A stretch of DNA of 64,000 nucleotides from JAJDXW01 sp965243335 (GTDB lineage: Bacteria > Pseudomonadota > Gammaproteobacteria > HK1), in the NCBI GenBank assembly GCA_965243335.1, contig OZ251545.1, positions 4,464,001 through 4,528,000 of the forward strand, given 5' to 3'. The notes under the pieces were generated by a model. It saw only the letters and a list, made by a program, of their open reading frames with translations, was not told the origin of the DNA and did not search any database. Below are positions 25,584 to 38,714 of this stretch, one piece after another (the stretch's first letter is position 1; each line of letters begins with the position of its first letter). The translations under genes and the position numbers were made by a program.

Positions 25584-26738
25584 TCAGGTCTCGTCCTCTC
25601 CCCATCCGGCGAAATAGTTCGCATCCCTGTCGAACTGGTCGAAGAACCCCTCGGGCCAGGAATCGATGTTGCCGGAGTCGTCCATCGCCGGGCTCACCAC
25701 CTGGGGCTGGTCGTCCGACCTCGGCCGGAAGAAGTGGATGACGACCTGCTCCGCGGCAAGACGGCCCGCCTTGACCGCGCGACGAATCCCGTTCAGCACG
25801 TGATCGCTGTGCGTCTCCACGAGAACCTGCATCCCGGCGCGTGCAACGTCGGCCATGAACTGCCCCATCAGGGCTTGGCCGGCGGGATGGAGATGAATCT
25901 CCGGATTCTCGATCAGAAGGATGCCTCCCTCGGATGCGGACAGGCCGGCGATTACGATGGGCAGGCATTGCGTGAGACCAAACCCGGTGTGGGCCGGAAG
26001 ATGGAAGCCCGTGTCGTCCGAAGTCCGCAGGCCCAAGGTCACGGCGTTCGCCCGGGGCGTTTGTTGCAGGTCCAGGGTGCAGCCCGGAAAGAGCGCGCGC
26101 ATCCGCTGCTCGACCTGCCGAAAGCGGCTGGCAGGTGCGCCCGGCAGTGCGAGATCAGCCGATACGGGTTCGTCCCGGCCCCAATGCAGCACGCTCACCG
26201 CGTGCTCGCCCCGCGGTCCCACGACGTTGACGACATGGGGGTCCTCGAGCGCGTAAGCCTCTTGTGGCCCCACCCTCTCGGCAGTAATGTACGTCAAGTC
26301 CCGCAGCCGTCGGGCCAGAGAGGCGACGGGCGCCGCCGACACCTCGTCGGGGGGCAACAGATATCGCAAGGATTGAGGGCCTTCGACCGTCCGTCCGTTG
26401 ACGGAGACCCGCTGGACGGCCAAGGACATGTCGCGTCGGTCGCCCTCGAACGTCCAGCCACAGGCGTTCTCGTCGTCCGTCAATCCGATCTCGAAGCTGC
26501 GCCGCCCGAAGACTTCATCAACGACGTCCGGCATCGTGCCCAGCCGTACGCCCGAGCCGTTGAGGGCGAGCCTCGTCGTCCACTCGTGCTCGCGCATGGT
26601 CTGGTGCAGCAACACGAGCGCCTGAAGCACCGAAGACTTGCCGGAAGCGTTGAGGCCGGTGAGAAGCGTCAGCGGCGCCAGGGGAAGCCGCAGCCTCTCG
26701 AAACACTTGAAAAAGCGCAAATCGAACCGGTCAAGCAC
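25584..26738 (-). CDS. AAA ATPase with DUF3696-like C-terminus (OLD/SMC-like)
   Basis: ABC/SMC-type ATPase of 384 residues. Walker A is GLNASGKSSVLQAL (from residue 28). Signature and Walker B lie in the C-terminal half, GFGLTQCLPIVIAGLSASEG and then ILLIENPEIHLHP, followed by the His switch LVETHSDHVLNGIRRA and the DUF3696-type end. Such stand-alone ATPases typically pair with a nuclease or toxin in defence modules. The GTG start at 26738 overlaps the DUF262 gene by 8 nt, and the stop is 1 nt from the next start, so the three genes form a tight operon. Confidence 0.85.
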   Translation of the reverse strand: MLDRFDLRFFKCFERLRLPLAPLTLLTGLNASGKSSVLQALVLLHQTMREHEWTTRLALNGSGVRLGTMPDVVDEVFGRRSFEIGLTDDENACGWTFEGDRRDMSLAVQRVSVNGRTVEGPQSLRYLLPPDEVSAAPVASLARRLRDLTYITAERVGPQEAYALEDPHVVNVVGPRGEHAVSVLHWGRDEPVSADLALPGAPASRFRQVEQRMRALFPGCTLDLQQTPRANAVTLGLRTSDDTGFHLPAHTGFGLTQCLPIVIAGLSASEGGILLIENPEIHLHPAGQALMGQFMADVARAGMQVLVETHSDHVLNGIRRAVKAGRLAAEQVVIHFFRPRSDDQPQVVSPAMDDSGNIDSWPEGFFDQFDRDANYFAGWGEDET

Positions 26739-27816
26739 CGAATACGCCCTCGAACATTTCTTTGGCCATGGCGAAACGGCGTCTCACCTGATTTGCGCTG
26801 TTGGGTCCCCGGGTAATCGCATCCACGAACTCCTCGTTTCCCATGAGACAATAAAACGCCTCGCGTAAAACACGGGTATTTTCTTCGACAACTTCCGTCG
26901 GATAGTACGAAAAGCCTGTGGACATGACGTCCCAGAGGGAGGCGTTGAGCACACTGCGTCTATCCTGACCCAGCGCATGTTTCCGGAATGCGTGTCCGCC
27001 GAACAAACGGAAATTGTTGTCAAGTGAAGTCCTGAACTGTGAAGACAATGCAGGCAAGAACTCCGATCGATTGTTCATTGCTCTGAGACCATCGGCAAGA
27101 AAGTCATCCATGTCCCGGTATTTTTCCAGATCCAGTATCTGAAACGCACAAAACCGGTTGACGAACTCGCGATCCCGCATCGTCGAAGTCCGCAGGCTGC
27201 TTCCCGTCGCTCTCAGAAAAGCCCCCGTCCGAGACTCGTCCTTCAGGAACCGGGTCGCATCGCCCATGTGCAGGCAATTGCGCATCTGTTGCCGGGACAG
27301 GGGAACCCCGCCGTTCACGCGCTCGAAGATGTCCAGCCGGGCTCGCTCGGGGACTTTCGCGTCGATGACGTACAGGATGAGGTTGCAGTCCTCGACGCGA
27401 TTCTGCAGCTTGGGCGTCAGGTCTTCGAACCGCTTGCGGTTCAGTTCAGGTCGGCCTTTGAGTCGGAGCTGGAGTTCGTTGTTCACGAAACGCTGGAAGG
27501 TGGTCAACCTTTGCAAGCCGTCCACGACCACCAGACGTTCCCGGTCGTCCTCCGCGAGATAGAAGACGGGCAGAGGGATTCGCATCACCACGGACTCGAT
27601 CAGCCTGCTCTGCTTGTCCGGGTCCCAGATGAAATCCCGCTGGAAGTCCGGATCCATCACGAACGCCCCCCGCTCGATTCGGCGAAGAACGTCATGCACC
27701 GTGCGGGTCTCGTTCCGTATCAGCAGGGTGTCGATGGGATAGTCGCCCCAAGAGGCAGCCTGGCCGTCTCCCAGACCCTCAAGCTCCTCGGGCTCAGTGT
27801 CGGTGAGTGCCGTCAT
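26731..27816 (-). CDS. DUF262 (GmrSD N-terminal-type) protein
   Basis: ParB/Srx-fold protein of 361 residues related to the N-terminal subunit of GmrSD-type modification-dependent restriction enzymes. Family motifs are VMDPDFQRDFIWDPDKQSRL and LVVVDGLQRLTTF, where DGLQR replaces the common DGQQR that uses NTP. There is no C-terminal HNH (DUF1524) domain, so cleavage must be supplied by another protein. GAGG precedes ATG 27816, and a good sigma-70-like promoter lies at 27873-27901. It is the first gene of the embedded three-gene cassette. Confidence 0.85.
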   Translation of the reverse strand: MTALTDTEPEELEGLGDGQAASWGDYPIDTLLIRNETRTVHDVLRRIERGAFVMDPDFQRDFIWDPDKQSRLIESVVMRIPLPVFYLAEDDRERLVVVDGLQRLTTFQRFVNNELQLRLKGRPELNRKRFEDLTPKLQNRVEDCNLILYVIDAKVPERARLDIFERVNGGVPLSRQQMRNCLHMGDATRFLKDESRTGAFLRATGSSLRTSTMRDREFVNRFCAFQILDLEKYRDMDDFLADGLRAMNNRSEFLPALSSQFRTSLDNNFRLFGGHAFRKHALGQDRRSVLNASLWDVMSTGFSYYPTEVVEENTRVLREAFYCLMGNEEFVDAITRGPNSANQVRRRFAMAKEMFEGVFGA

Positions 27817-27872
27817 GTTCCTCGTTCTGTTCCTGTGCCCATCAGTTGCCCTTCAGGGGGCCACGGGCGTCG

Positions 27873-27901
27873 ATTATCGGAGATCGGGGCGATGCGTGCA
27901 A
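27873..27901 (-). promoter_or_regulatory. Sigma-70-like promoter of the DUF262 cassette
   Basis: On the minus strand TTGCAC (27896-27901), a 17-bp spacer, and GATAAT (27873-27878), about 55 nt upstream of ATG 27816. This gives the cassette its own transcription independent of the helicase upstream. Confidence 0.55.
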
Positions 27902-28499
27902 CGTCCGGGCGTCAAAAGCCATGTGCACTGTAGGTTTTTCACGCCGGCGGTTGGCGCCGCCGGGCCACGCCGGAGGCGCTGGAGACGGCGCGACGGGGCG
28001 CGATCGATCCCGAAGCGGGCCGCAAGGCCCCGCATCGGGCCTTCCTGGAAGGGCAAAATGCACCGGTGCGGGCGACGCGCTTCCGTGAGGGCAAGCTTCT
28101 GGCCCGCCGGATCGGACCGGGAGGACTTGGAGCGGAACCAGCCGGTCAGTCGGTATCGGCCCAGAGCCTGCCCTCGCGGAAGCGTGTATCCGGGCGGTGT
28201 GGCCGACGCAATGTCGGCACACGGGCCGGAGGCATGTGCGCGGTGGGGATTCTCGCCAGGCACACCGCTTGCAGGCGCATCCGTGGGGATATGGGTGTCC
28301 TGGGAACGCGGGCGTCCCGCCCGCATTCTTGTTCACGGGTGCTTCACCGCCCTGTGCGGGCGGGACGCCCGCGTTCCCAGGGCGCGCCGGTTCCAAGAGG
28401 GTAGTTTTCCTTCATGCTCGGGCTGCCCGCTCCCTGGGCCGCAAGACGGTCAGCCGGGCAAGCGCCGCCGGCGCTGCGAGCGTGCGCTGGTTACGGGCG
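27902..28499. other. Intergenic region between helicase and DUF262 cassette
   Basis: It holds interspersed repeats (28229-28381). On the plus strand, about 27975-28130, a stop-free stretch without a start reads TPEALETARRGAIDPEAGRK and then FLEGQNAPVRATRFREGKLL. That looks protein-like, but I cannot assign it. No intact gene is seen. Confidence 0.4.
28229..28381 (+). repeat. Interspersed repeat copy 2 with a perfect 27-bp inverted repeat
   Basis: The core (GGCATGTGCGCGGTGGGGAT...) is followed by CCTGGGAACGCGGGCGTCCC plus GCCCGCA (28299-28325), and its exact reverse complement lies at 28355-28381 with a 29-nt loop. It is placed after the helicase stop and before the cassette promoter, so it could also act as a transcription barrier. 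Confidence 0.75.
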
Positions 28500-32549
<4,050 letters not shown>

Positions 32550-32693
32550 GCCGCCTTCACCCGCTCGACCGCACCCGAGGCCCGGCGCGCCCCGAACCGG
32601 CCCCCGCCTTCCGACCCGCGAAGCCGGGCCGATCGGCGTTGGCCGCCGCCCGCGGGAGCCGCGACCGCCGGGCGTCCGCTTCCCGGCGCGAGG

Positions 32694-35600
32694 TCACCGG
32701 CCCCCGCCGGACGAAGCCTCGAACAGGTCGGCCGGCTCGGCCGGCTCGGGGCGTTGGGCGAGGCGGGCGACCTCCGGCCAGCTCCGGACGAGCGCATTGT
32801 AGGACAGGGCTTCGGCGGCGCGGCTCCGGCGCTCGGCGACCGCGTAGAGGCGGTAGGCGAGCTCGCGGGCGGTCTCGGCGACCCCGCCGAGCCGGCGGAC
32901 GAGCCCCGCGGCCGCGGTCTCGCCCCCGGTTTCGAGGGCGCGGACGAGCTGATGGACCGTCTCCCAGGCGGTCAGCCTCGGGTCCGTGGCCGGGTCCCAG
33001 TCCGCGGGAAGCTCCTCGGGCTTCAGGAGCCGGACCCGGCCGGCCTTCGAGGCGAGGACCCCGGCCTGGACCAGCCCGCCGACGCTGGTGTTCTTCGCCT
33101 TGGAGAGGGTTTCGGCGGCCCCGTACCCGCCCTCCTCGAACCCGTGCTGCTCGAACCACGCGAGCGCCCACCGGCTGTCCGTGTCGAAGTCGCCCTCCTG
33201 CTCGGCAAGGGTCTCGTCGAGGGTCCGGTTGATGAGGGCCAGCGCGTCGCGGACCGACACCGGCTTGCCGGAGGCGTCCAGCACCCTGGCGTAGCGGGTG
33301 TAGACCGCCATGCCGGGGCCGATGGCCGCCTGGGCGAGATCGACCGGCGCGATGTTGCCCGATTGCAGGTGGGCGAGGGCGGCGGGAAGCTCGGCCTTGA
33401 GCGCCGCCACGAACTGCCGGCGGGTCGCGAGGGCGGCGTCGGCAGGCCGCTTGCGGCACACGAGGACGATGGAGGAGGCGAGGGCGTTGGACGCCTGATT
33501 GCGCTTTCGATTCTCGCGCTCGGTGCGCACGGGCCAAGTGCCGGTGATCGCAAAGCCGGAACGGATGACAGCGTCCAGAAATACCTCCCAACCCGTACTG
33601 GCCGTTCCGGCGCTCGCTCTCGTCTCTGATTGCTTGAAAGCGTAGTAGATCGTGACCGGAAATGCCGGATGGGCCTGCTCCTGGAACCGGCAAATCGCCG
33701 AAGCCATGCCGTCGAGGAAGAAAGTCTCCGCCTCGTCCTTGCTCCCGTGGCGGTAAGGCGTAGCGACCAATTCTTCGGTCTTGGGCACCGCCAACGTCGC
33801 GAATAGCTCTGGAAACACGGGCTTCAGGGAGCGACGGAGCCAGATGTAGAAGAAGTCCGACAGGTCGGCGTAACCGATGTTGTCGTAGTACGGTGGGTCG
33901 GTGGAGACGACCTTTTTCGAGCTGACTGTCTGAAAAGCTGCGTCGGCTTGAATCGCCGTTCCAAAAGAATATCGATTCGCTCCGTTCGACAAAAGGCCAG
34001 CCACCACATTCTCAACCATGCTGCCAAGAGAACCGCTTGGTCCGCTCGGGGTGTTCGCCTCCGCGTAGTCCCATGACATCGGAACCGCTTGCCTCCCGAA
34101 TGTATCTCCGGGGCACTCGACGGACATCTTGAAGGTACATATGGTGCTTGCACGGTTGGCCGTCTTGCTGACAGCGAACGCCAGATACACGCCGACTGCC
34201 TCGGCATACGCCGTTGCGCCCGTACCGCCGTCGCGCAGTGAAAGCTCGTCCTCTGGGAGGAACGCTTGTATCCCGCCCGCATCATCTTTGAGCGGGCGGG
34301 ACGCCTGTGTTCTCCCGGCATATGCCGTTCCCAGAATGTCCTGCTTGACGCGCGTGATGGCTTCCGTCACCAAGTCGGAGAAGGTGGTCAACGCGACCAG
34401 TTGGCGGGGAGTGAAGAGGTCGCCCCAAGTCGTCAGGCCGTAGTTGCCAATGCGGAAACCGAGCGCCTGCTGGAAAAACTCGACATCTGGCCGCCACCCC
34501 GGCGCTGCCTCCCGGGCGCGCTCCTCATGCTCCGGCGTTGGTGGCAGATACACGCGCCCGCGATCTCCCGCGGCGACGATTGCCATCAATCGGGCACCTA
34601 TGCGGCCGGCTTTCCCCTCGGCCTTGATGTAGTCGCCGGTGATCGGCGTATCGGACATCAGGCAGCGGAAGTTCGCGCCGCGGCCCAGCTTCGTTCCCTG
34701 TGCGGGCGGGACGCCCGCGTTCCCAGAGGCGCCGTCCTTGGGGGCGACGGTTCCGGGGGGGCCGGCTTTCACGGTGAAGCGGTAGCCGCCCCTCTCGATC
34801 ACCGGCTCCACATACGCCTCCTTGCCCTTCTTCGTCGAGAGCATGAAGGTCGAGGCCAGCGGTACGTCCACGTCCCGGAACGCCGGGTTCGGGCTCTTGA
34901 CCGTGCGCGCCCACAGCCACGCGATGACCGTCAGCTTCCGGCCCACGTACCGCTCCAGGTCCGGCCGCTCCCGCGCCATCTCCGCGGTCACCTCGACCTT
35001 CGGATACAGATGCCCGATGCGTTTCTCGGCTTCGTCGCGCATCCACCGGCCGTAGTAGCGCACGTCCTCGGCCAGCCCTTGTGCGCCCTTCCACTCCTCC
35101 CGCCCGATCAGCGACTCCCTGGCGGCCGGCGAGCCGGGGCGCGCCTCCGGGTTCACCGGCGGGCGGCCCGCGAACTTCGGCGGGATCTCGATCATCGCCT
35201 TGTTGATGAGCACCGCCACCGGGTTCAGGTCCGAGGCATGGGCTTCGAGCCCCAGGCGCTGCGCTTCGAGCGGCAGCGCGCCGCCGCCCGCGAACGGGTC
35301 GTGGAAGGCCGGCAGCCGCTCGGGGTCGAACAGCTCGCCGGCCCGCGGATGGTCGGCGTTCTCCGCGCAGGTCCGACGCCAGCTTGCCCGGATCTCGTCG
35401 CGGGCCTCCCGCAACAGCGCCTCGTTGGTGGTGTTCTCCCACTCCACCAGCGCCTCGATGAGGCGGAACAGCCGCTGCCGCTCCTTCTCCTGGGCTTCCT
35501 CCGTGGGGAACCGGTCCGGCTGCGCGGAGGGGTCGTCCACCATCTGCGCGAAGATCACCGCCCGCGCCGCCGCCAGCGGGCGCCGCGCCCACCACAGGTG

Positions 35601-35699
35601 CAACGTGCTCGGATGCCCGTGCCGGATGGACTTCTCCCGCGCCGACGCCGCGTTGACGGCATCGAGCGGCAGCGCCACTTCGATGAGCTTCTTCTTCAT
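32694..35699 (-). CDS. DUF1156 adenine-type DNA methylase (defence system modification enzyme)
   Basis: Large N6-adenine-type DNA methylase of 1001 residues. It starts MKKKLIEVALPLDAVNAASA and KSIRHGHPSTLHLWWARRPL, the DUF1156 signature. The SAM-binding motif is HDPFAGGGALPLEAQRLGLE, and the catalytic motif is DPPYYDNIGYADLSDFFYIW. The coding sequence carries two in-frame palindromic repeats (34258-34335 and 34701-34728), giving the inserts AYAGRTQASRPLKDDAGGIQ and GNAGVPPAQG. It should mark host DNA for the helicase and DUF499 partners. The start lies 110 bp after the DUF2971 stop on the same strand, so it may be co-transcribed with the ubiquitin-like operon. A broken piece of a second homologue lies at 45138-45248. 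Confidence 0.9.
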   Translation of the reverse strand: MKKKLIEVALPLDAVNAASAREKSIRHGHPSTLHLWWARRPLAAARAVIFAQMVDDPSAQPDRFPTEEAQEKERQRLFRLIEALVEWENTTNEALLREARDEIRASWRRTCAENADHPRAGELFDPERLPAFHDPFAGGGALPLEAQRLGLEAHASDLNPVAVLINKAMIEIPPKFAGRPPVNPEARPGSPAARESLIGREEWKGAQGLAEDVRYYGRWMRDEAEKRIGHLYPKVEVTAEMARERPDLERYVGRKLTVIAWLWARTVKSPNPAFRDVDVPLASTFMLSTKKGKEAYVEPVIERGGYRFTVKAGPPGTVAPKDGASGNAGVPPAQGTKLGRGANFRCLMSDTPITGDYIKAEGKAGRIGARLMAIVAAGDRGRVYLPPTPEHEERAREAAPGWRPDVEFFQQALGFRIGNYGLTTWGDLFTPRQLVALTTFSDLVTEAITRVKQDILGTAYAGRTQASRPLKDDAGGIQAFLPEDELSLRDGGTGATAYAEAVGVYLAFAVSKTANRASTICTFKMSVECPGDTFGRQAVPMSWDYAEANTPSGPSGSLGSMVENVVAGLLSNGANRYSFGTAIQADAAFQTVSSKKVVSTDPPYYDNIGYADLSDFFYIWLRRSLKPVFPELFATLAVPKTEELVATPYRHGSKDEAETFFLDGMASAICRFQEQAHPAFPVTIYYAFKQSETRASAGTASTGWEVFLDAVIRSGFAITGTWPVRTERENRKRNQASNALASSIVLVCRKRPADAALATRRQFVAALKAELPAALAHLQSGNIAPVDLAQAAIGPGMAVYTRYARVLDASGKPVSVRDALALINRTLDETLAEQEGDFDTDSRWALAWFEQHGFEEGGYGAAETLSKAKNTSVGGLVQAGVLASKAGRVRLLKPEELPADWDPATDPRLTAWETVHQLVRALETGGETAAAGLVRRLGGVAETARELAYRLYAVAERRSRAAEALSYNALVRSWPEVARLAQRPEPAEPADLFEASSGGGR
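34258..34335 (-). repeat. Paired palindromic repeat inside the methylase gene
   Basis: GGAACGCTTGTATCCCGCCC and GC (34259-34280) is followed, after ATCATCTTTGA, by GCGGGCGGGACGCCTGTGTT CTCC (34292-34315), a two-armed element like 28299-28381. It is translated in frame as an insert in the DUF1156 protein. Confidence 0.65.
34701..34728 (-). repeat. Single palindromic arm inside the methylase gene
   Basis: TGCGGGCGGGACGCCCGCGT followed by TCCCAGAG, identical over its core to the arm at 28355-28381. It encodes GNAGVPPAQG in the methylase frame, between two conserved blocks. Confidence 0.7.
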
Positions 35700-35809
35700 G
35701 CCGGAAAACGACCTTCCCTCATTGGTCCGCGACCAAGCCCGCCCTCACGGACTCGGTTCCACATGTCTCATGCGACTGCCAGCACCCCATGATACCGACC
35801 TGGATGCCC

Positions 35810-36841
35810 TCATGACACCAGGTACGGTGCTTGTCGATAGGTCTTGTCGGAAATCCTGACCTCCAAGTGTTCCAGACCGTGCCTCTTGGCCAGATACTCG
35901 AAATAAGATCGCGCAGCGCCACGACCAGGTACGGTCGGGCCAACCGTAATGGCCGAACGTGTGATCAGCACCTTCTTGAGAGCAGGTCCTTCGATATACC
36001 TTCTCACCAGATAGTCTGATCTCGCGTCGTATCGAATCTTATCCAAACTCGGCATGACCCTGATAATACGCCATTCTTTCTCATCCGCATAGGCCATGTT
36101 TTTAATCAAATGATAGTATCCATAGATAACTTGATATAGCCCTTCCGTTACAGTTCTGCCTACTATAGGCTTATGCACTTCCGGGGCTGCATCCACGGTC
36201 TCCTTGCCGACCTCCAAAAACGTCTTCAAACGTGCGGCAACCTGCTCATCTTCTTTTTTCTCGCAGTCGGATCTGCTGATAAAATCCCTGTCCCGGTAAC
36301 GCACCTTATACACACCCATACGCGCGTTGTCCGCACCCACAATATCGGTCGTCGGTATCATCAAGGAACAACCTCGACCATCATTCCCGTACAACCTCCA
36401 GTACGTCAGATCGTCCCCGACGGCGCCCGATAAACCGGACGAAAACGAGCAACCGTATGTACTCCCTACGAATGTAGTTTCTTCTGTCCAGCGACTGTCC
36501 TGCTCCAGAAACTTGGCAAGACAAGCTGCATCTTCCTCCACCTTCCTCCACTCCGGAGGCTTGACTCGCCCCTCCTCCGGATCATTGGCTTGTTCGTAGT
36601 TATACATCCTGAGAATGGGAGGTTCGCGATCCACATTAAACATATCCCTGGCGTTCTTCCATGCCGTATAGTGAACCAAGCTGAACCCCGTTTTCAACGA
36701 ATCATCGTACAGAACCAATTTCGGTATCTGATCGAATAGCCGTCGGATCGTCAGAAAATAATCTGGCTCCTTGGAACCACGCTCTACAACCTGACGCAGC
36801 TCCGCCATCAATTTCCCCCAGCTTTCTTCTACATTTGTCAT
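35810..36841 (-). CDS. DUF2971-family protein coupled to a ubiquitin-like operon
   Basis: Protein of 343 residues with DUF2971 hallmarks: SLVHYTAWKNARDMF, LRMYNYEQANDPEEGR, GSTYGCSFSSGLSG, LTYWRLYGNDGRGCSLMIP and KEWRIIRVMP. The family is of unknown biochemistry and recurs as an accessory or candidate effector in phage-defence loci. The ATG overlaps the JAB-E1 stop (ATGA), so it is translated with the conjugation enzymes. The DNA is clearly more AT-rich than the flanking backbone, marking recent acquisition. As last gene of the Ubl operon it may be the effector or the modified target; both ideas are inference. Confidence 0.8.
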   Translation of the reverse strand: MTNVEESWGKLMAELRQVVERGSKEPDYFLTIRRLFDQIPKLVLYDDSLKTGFSLVHYTAWKNARDMFNVDREPPILRMYNYEQANDPEEGRVKPPEWRKVEEDAACLAKFLEQDSRWTEETTFVGSTYGCSFSSGLSGAVGDDLTYWRLYGNDGRGCSLMIPTTDIVGADNARMGVYKVRYRDRDFISRSDCEKKEDEQVAARLKTFLEVGKETVDAAPEVHKPIVGRTVTEGLYQVIYGYYHLIKNMAYADEKEWRIIRVMPSLDKIRYDARSDYLVRRYIEGPALKKVLITRSAITVGPTVPGRGAARSYFEYLAKRHGLEHLEVRISDKTYRQAPYLVS

Positions 36842-38313
36842 CGTCGTCTCGCCAACCGCTCAAAAATATTCTTGACTCGGTCCAGAAAAGCGTACTTCGA
36901 GCGAGTCTCGCTGTCAACGAGATAACCAATCTCGTCTGCGCAATCCCCCAACCACTTTTCCCGATTGATCGTGCAGTTCTCGTGGCAGGCGCCGCTTCGC
37001 GTCTTGGTTCTGCCGGTCACGAGATTGCGTTCGATGCCTTCCTGGTTCGGCCACCACGCTTCGGCGATCGGCAGGCGCAACGCCATGTTCAGGAGCTCGC
37101 TTCCCACCGACAAACTTAGGCAGAAGACGTTCTCACCGCCCCGTCCATCGTGCTCAGCCCCTCTGATGTAGCTCGGATTCCGCCACGAGCCGTCCAGCTC
37201 CAGCATGACGTCGCTCGACGTGTATTGGCCCTTGCACCTCAGGCAATCAGTATAAGGGTTGACGACGTGCGCCTTCCACCGCGCCGCGTTCATGTTGCCG
37301 GTTCGCGGGTCCTTCCTGACCTCTACACCCCCGTCTACCACCGGAATAGCGTCCCGACAGGCGATTCTGTTGAGGAGATCTCGCGCCAGAGGGCTGTCGA
37401 CACAGCTCACCAGAATGTCGCAGTCCCGCGCGGAGGCATAGGCTGTCTTGTCCTGAATCTTTCGCCGGTGGTTGATGATCCGGATTCTTCCGGCAGTGCT
37501 CGCCCTCCGTACAGATTTCTCCGCGAGGTCGGTCTTCGGGCGTCCAACATCTTTCGCGCCGGCATTCAGCAGGCGATCCAGATTGTGCGTTTCCACCCTG
37601 TCGTGATCGATCAGCACCAATTCACGTATGCCAGTTCGTGCCAAGCCCTCCGCTACCACGCTGCCTACGCTGCCGAGCCCGACGATGCCTACCCGCAACG
37701 CCTCCAGGCGGCGCTGTCTTTCCTCCCCCCAGCTCTCGATGGTCCTTCGCTGCTTTCGTCTATCGGCGCTCTTCGATACGGGAGGCGTCCAGATTACCAA
37801 GCGGCCCTTGTCCAGAACCCGTACTTTCCTGGACCACAGCCTTACCTTGGTTGGTGACTCTTCTTTCCAGACCCTGGCGCTCCAGTATCCATTGGTTCCT
37901 ACGGTCATCCCGACCAGCGGCTTGCCGGTCGCTCTCGCGGTGTCCGCAATGCGATCCCGCTCCGCCCGGATGTCCGGAGTGCTCATATCCTGCCATCCGG
38001 CGGTCGGGTGGCTGTGCATGAACACCAATCCCTGACCGCTCTTGACTGCTGTTCGCGTTGCCCTTGCAAGGTAGCCTGGCTCGAAGCTCGCGTTGCCGTG
38101 CAGACTCCGTTCGCCCTTGTCCGGCAGCAGGATGGCCGTGACGATGGCCGTCTCCCGTTCCATGCCCGTACTGGGCGTCCACAAGCCAAAGCATAGGTCT
38201 TCCTGGCGCTTTCCGCGCCGGTAGTGCTGAAGAAGGTGGCCGCACGCAGCTTCATTGGCCTCGGACGTCAGCACGACCTCGTGCCAGCCTGCCTGCTTCA
38301 TATCCGGGTCCAC
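36838..38313 (-). CDS. JAB peptidase-E1 (ThiF) fusion of a bacterial ubiquitin-like pathway
   Basis: Bifunctional protein of 491 residues. The N-terminal JAMM/JAB deubiquitinase-like domain has its metal motif at MHSHPTAGWQDMSTPD (His100, His102, Ser111, Asp114) and an upstream Glu78 in SFEPGYL. The C-terminal E1-like adenylation domain has the ATP loop VGIVGLGSVGSVVAEGLA (from 208), LIDHDRVETHNLDRLL with the catalytic Asp and Arg, Cys304 (VSCVDSP) as a candidate, and a possible Zn site from CLRC (357-360) plus a later CHENC. It should activate the Ubl (38715-39017), hand it to the E2-like protein, and remove or mature it. The start overlaps the E2 gene by 16 bp. Confidence 0.88.
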   Translation of the reverse strand: MDPDMKQAGWHEVVLTSEANEAACGHLLQHYRRGKRQEDLCFGLWTPSTGMERETAIVTAILLPDKGERSLHGNASFEPGYLARATRTAVKSGQGLVFMHSHPTAGWQDMSTPDIRAERDRIADTARATGKPLVGMTVGTNGYWSARVWKEESPTKVRLWSRKVRVLDKGRLVIWTPPVSKSADRRKQRRTIESWGEERQRRLEALRVGIVGLGSVGSVVAEGLARTGIRELVLIDHDRVETHNLDRLLNAGAKDVGRPKTDLAEKSVRRASTAGRIRIINHRRKIQDKTAYASARDCDILVSCVDSPLARDLLNRIACRDAIPVVDGGVEVRKDPRTGNMNAARWKAHVVNPYTDCLRCKGQYTSSDVMLELDGSWRNPSYIRGAEHDGRGGENVFCLSLSVGSELLNMALRLPIAEAWWPNQEGIERNLVTGRTKTRSGACHENCTINREKWLGDCADEIGYLVDSETRSKYAFLDRVKNIFERLARRR

Positions 38314-38684
38314 ACCTTCGACAGGTGTTCCAGGTACGCTCTCATTCCCTTGTGTCGAACCCTGTCCCAGAACGCACCGGGGGGGCGGCTCAACGCAACC
38401 CAGTCCCTCTCCGCGAAGCTGTTGACCCCGTGGTTGGCGCCGTCCTGCGTGTCGGTGATCGGAGGGCTGATGAATATCCAGTGAGGCGGTACTTCAGGAT
38501 ACCCGACTGCCTCGCACTGCGTCGAGATCCCGATGATCCGTGTCTCGCCCTTGAACCGGCCGACATGTATGTCGTAGGGGAATATCACCACCTTCTGTCT
38601 GCCGCCGGCCGTATCGCCCTCCACGATTCGGGGTTGGTAGCCCAACGATCGGAGCTCGCTCGCGATCTGGTGATCGATGCTCAT
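38298..38684 (-). CDS. E2-like protein (prokaryotic E2 family E type)
   Basis: Protein of 128 residues resembling the E2/UBC-fold proteins encoded with JAB and E1 domains. The E2-type turn is GYPEVPPHWIFISPPI (residues 61-76), followed by HGVNSFAERDWVALSRPPGA and a C-terminal helix. The only cysteine is Cys57 (ISTQCEAVGYP), before that turn; classical E2 enzymes carry the catalytic Cys after it. It is therefore either an atypical E2 using another residue or a scaffold. It starts 30 bp after the Ubl gene and overlaps the JAB-E1 gene. Confidence 0.75.
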   Translation of the reverse strand: MSIDHQIASELRSLGYQPRIVEGDTAGGRQKVVIFPYDIHVGRFKGETRIIGISTQCEAVGYPEVPPHWIFISPPITDTQDGANHGVNSFAERDWVALSRPPGAFWDRVRHKGMRAYLEHLSKVWTRI

Positions 38685-38714
38685 GTTTCTTCTCCGGATG
38701 CCCGACTGTGCCGG

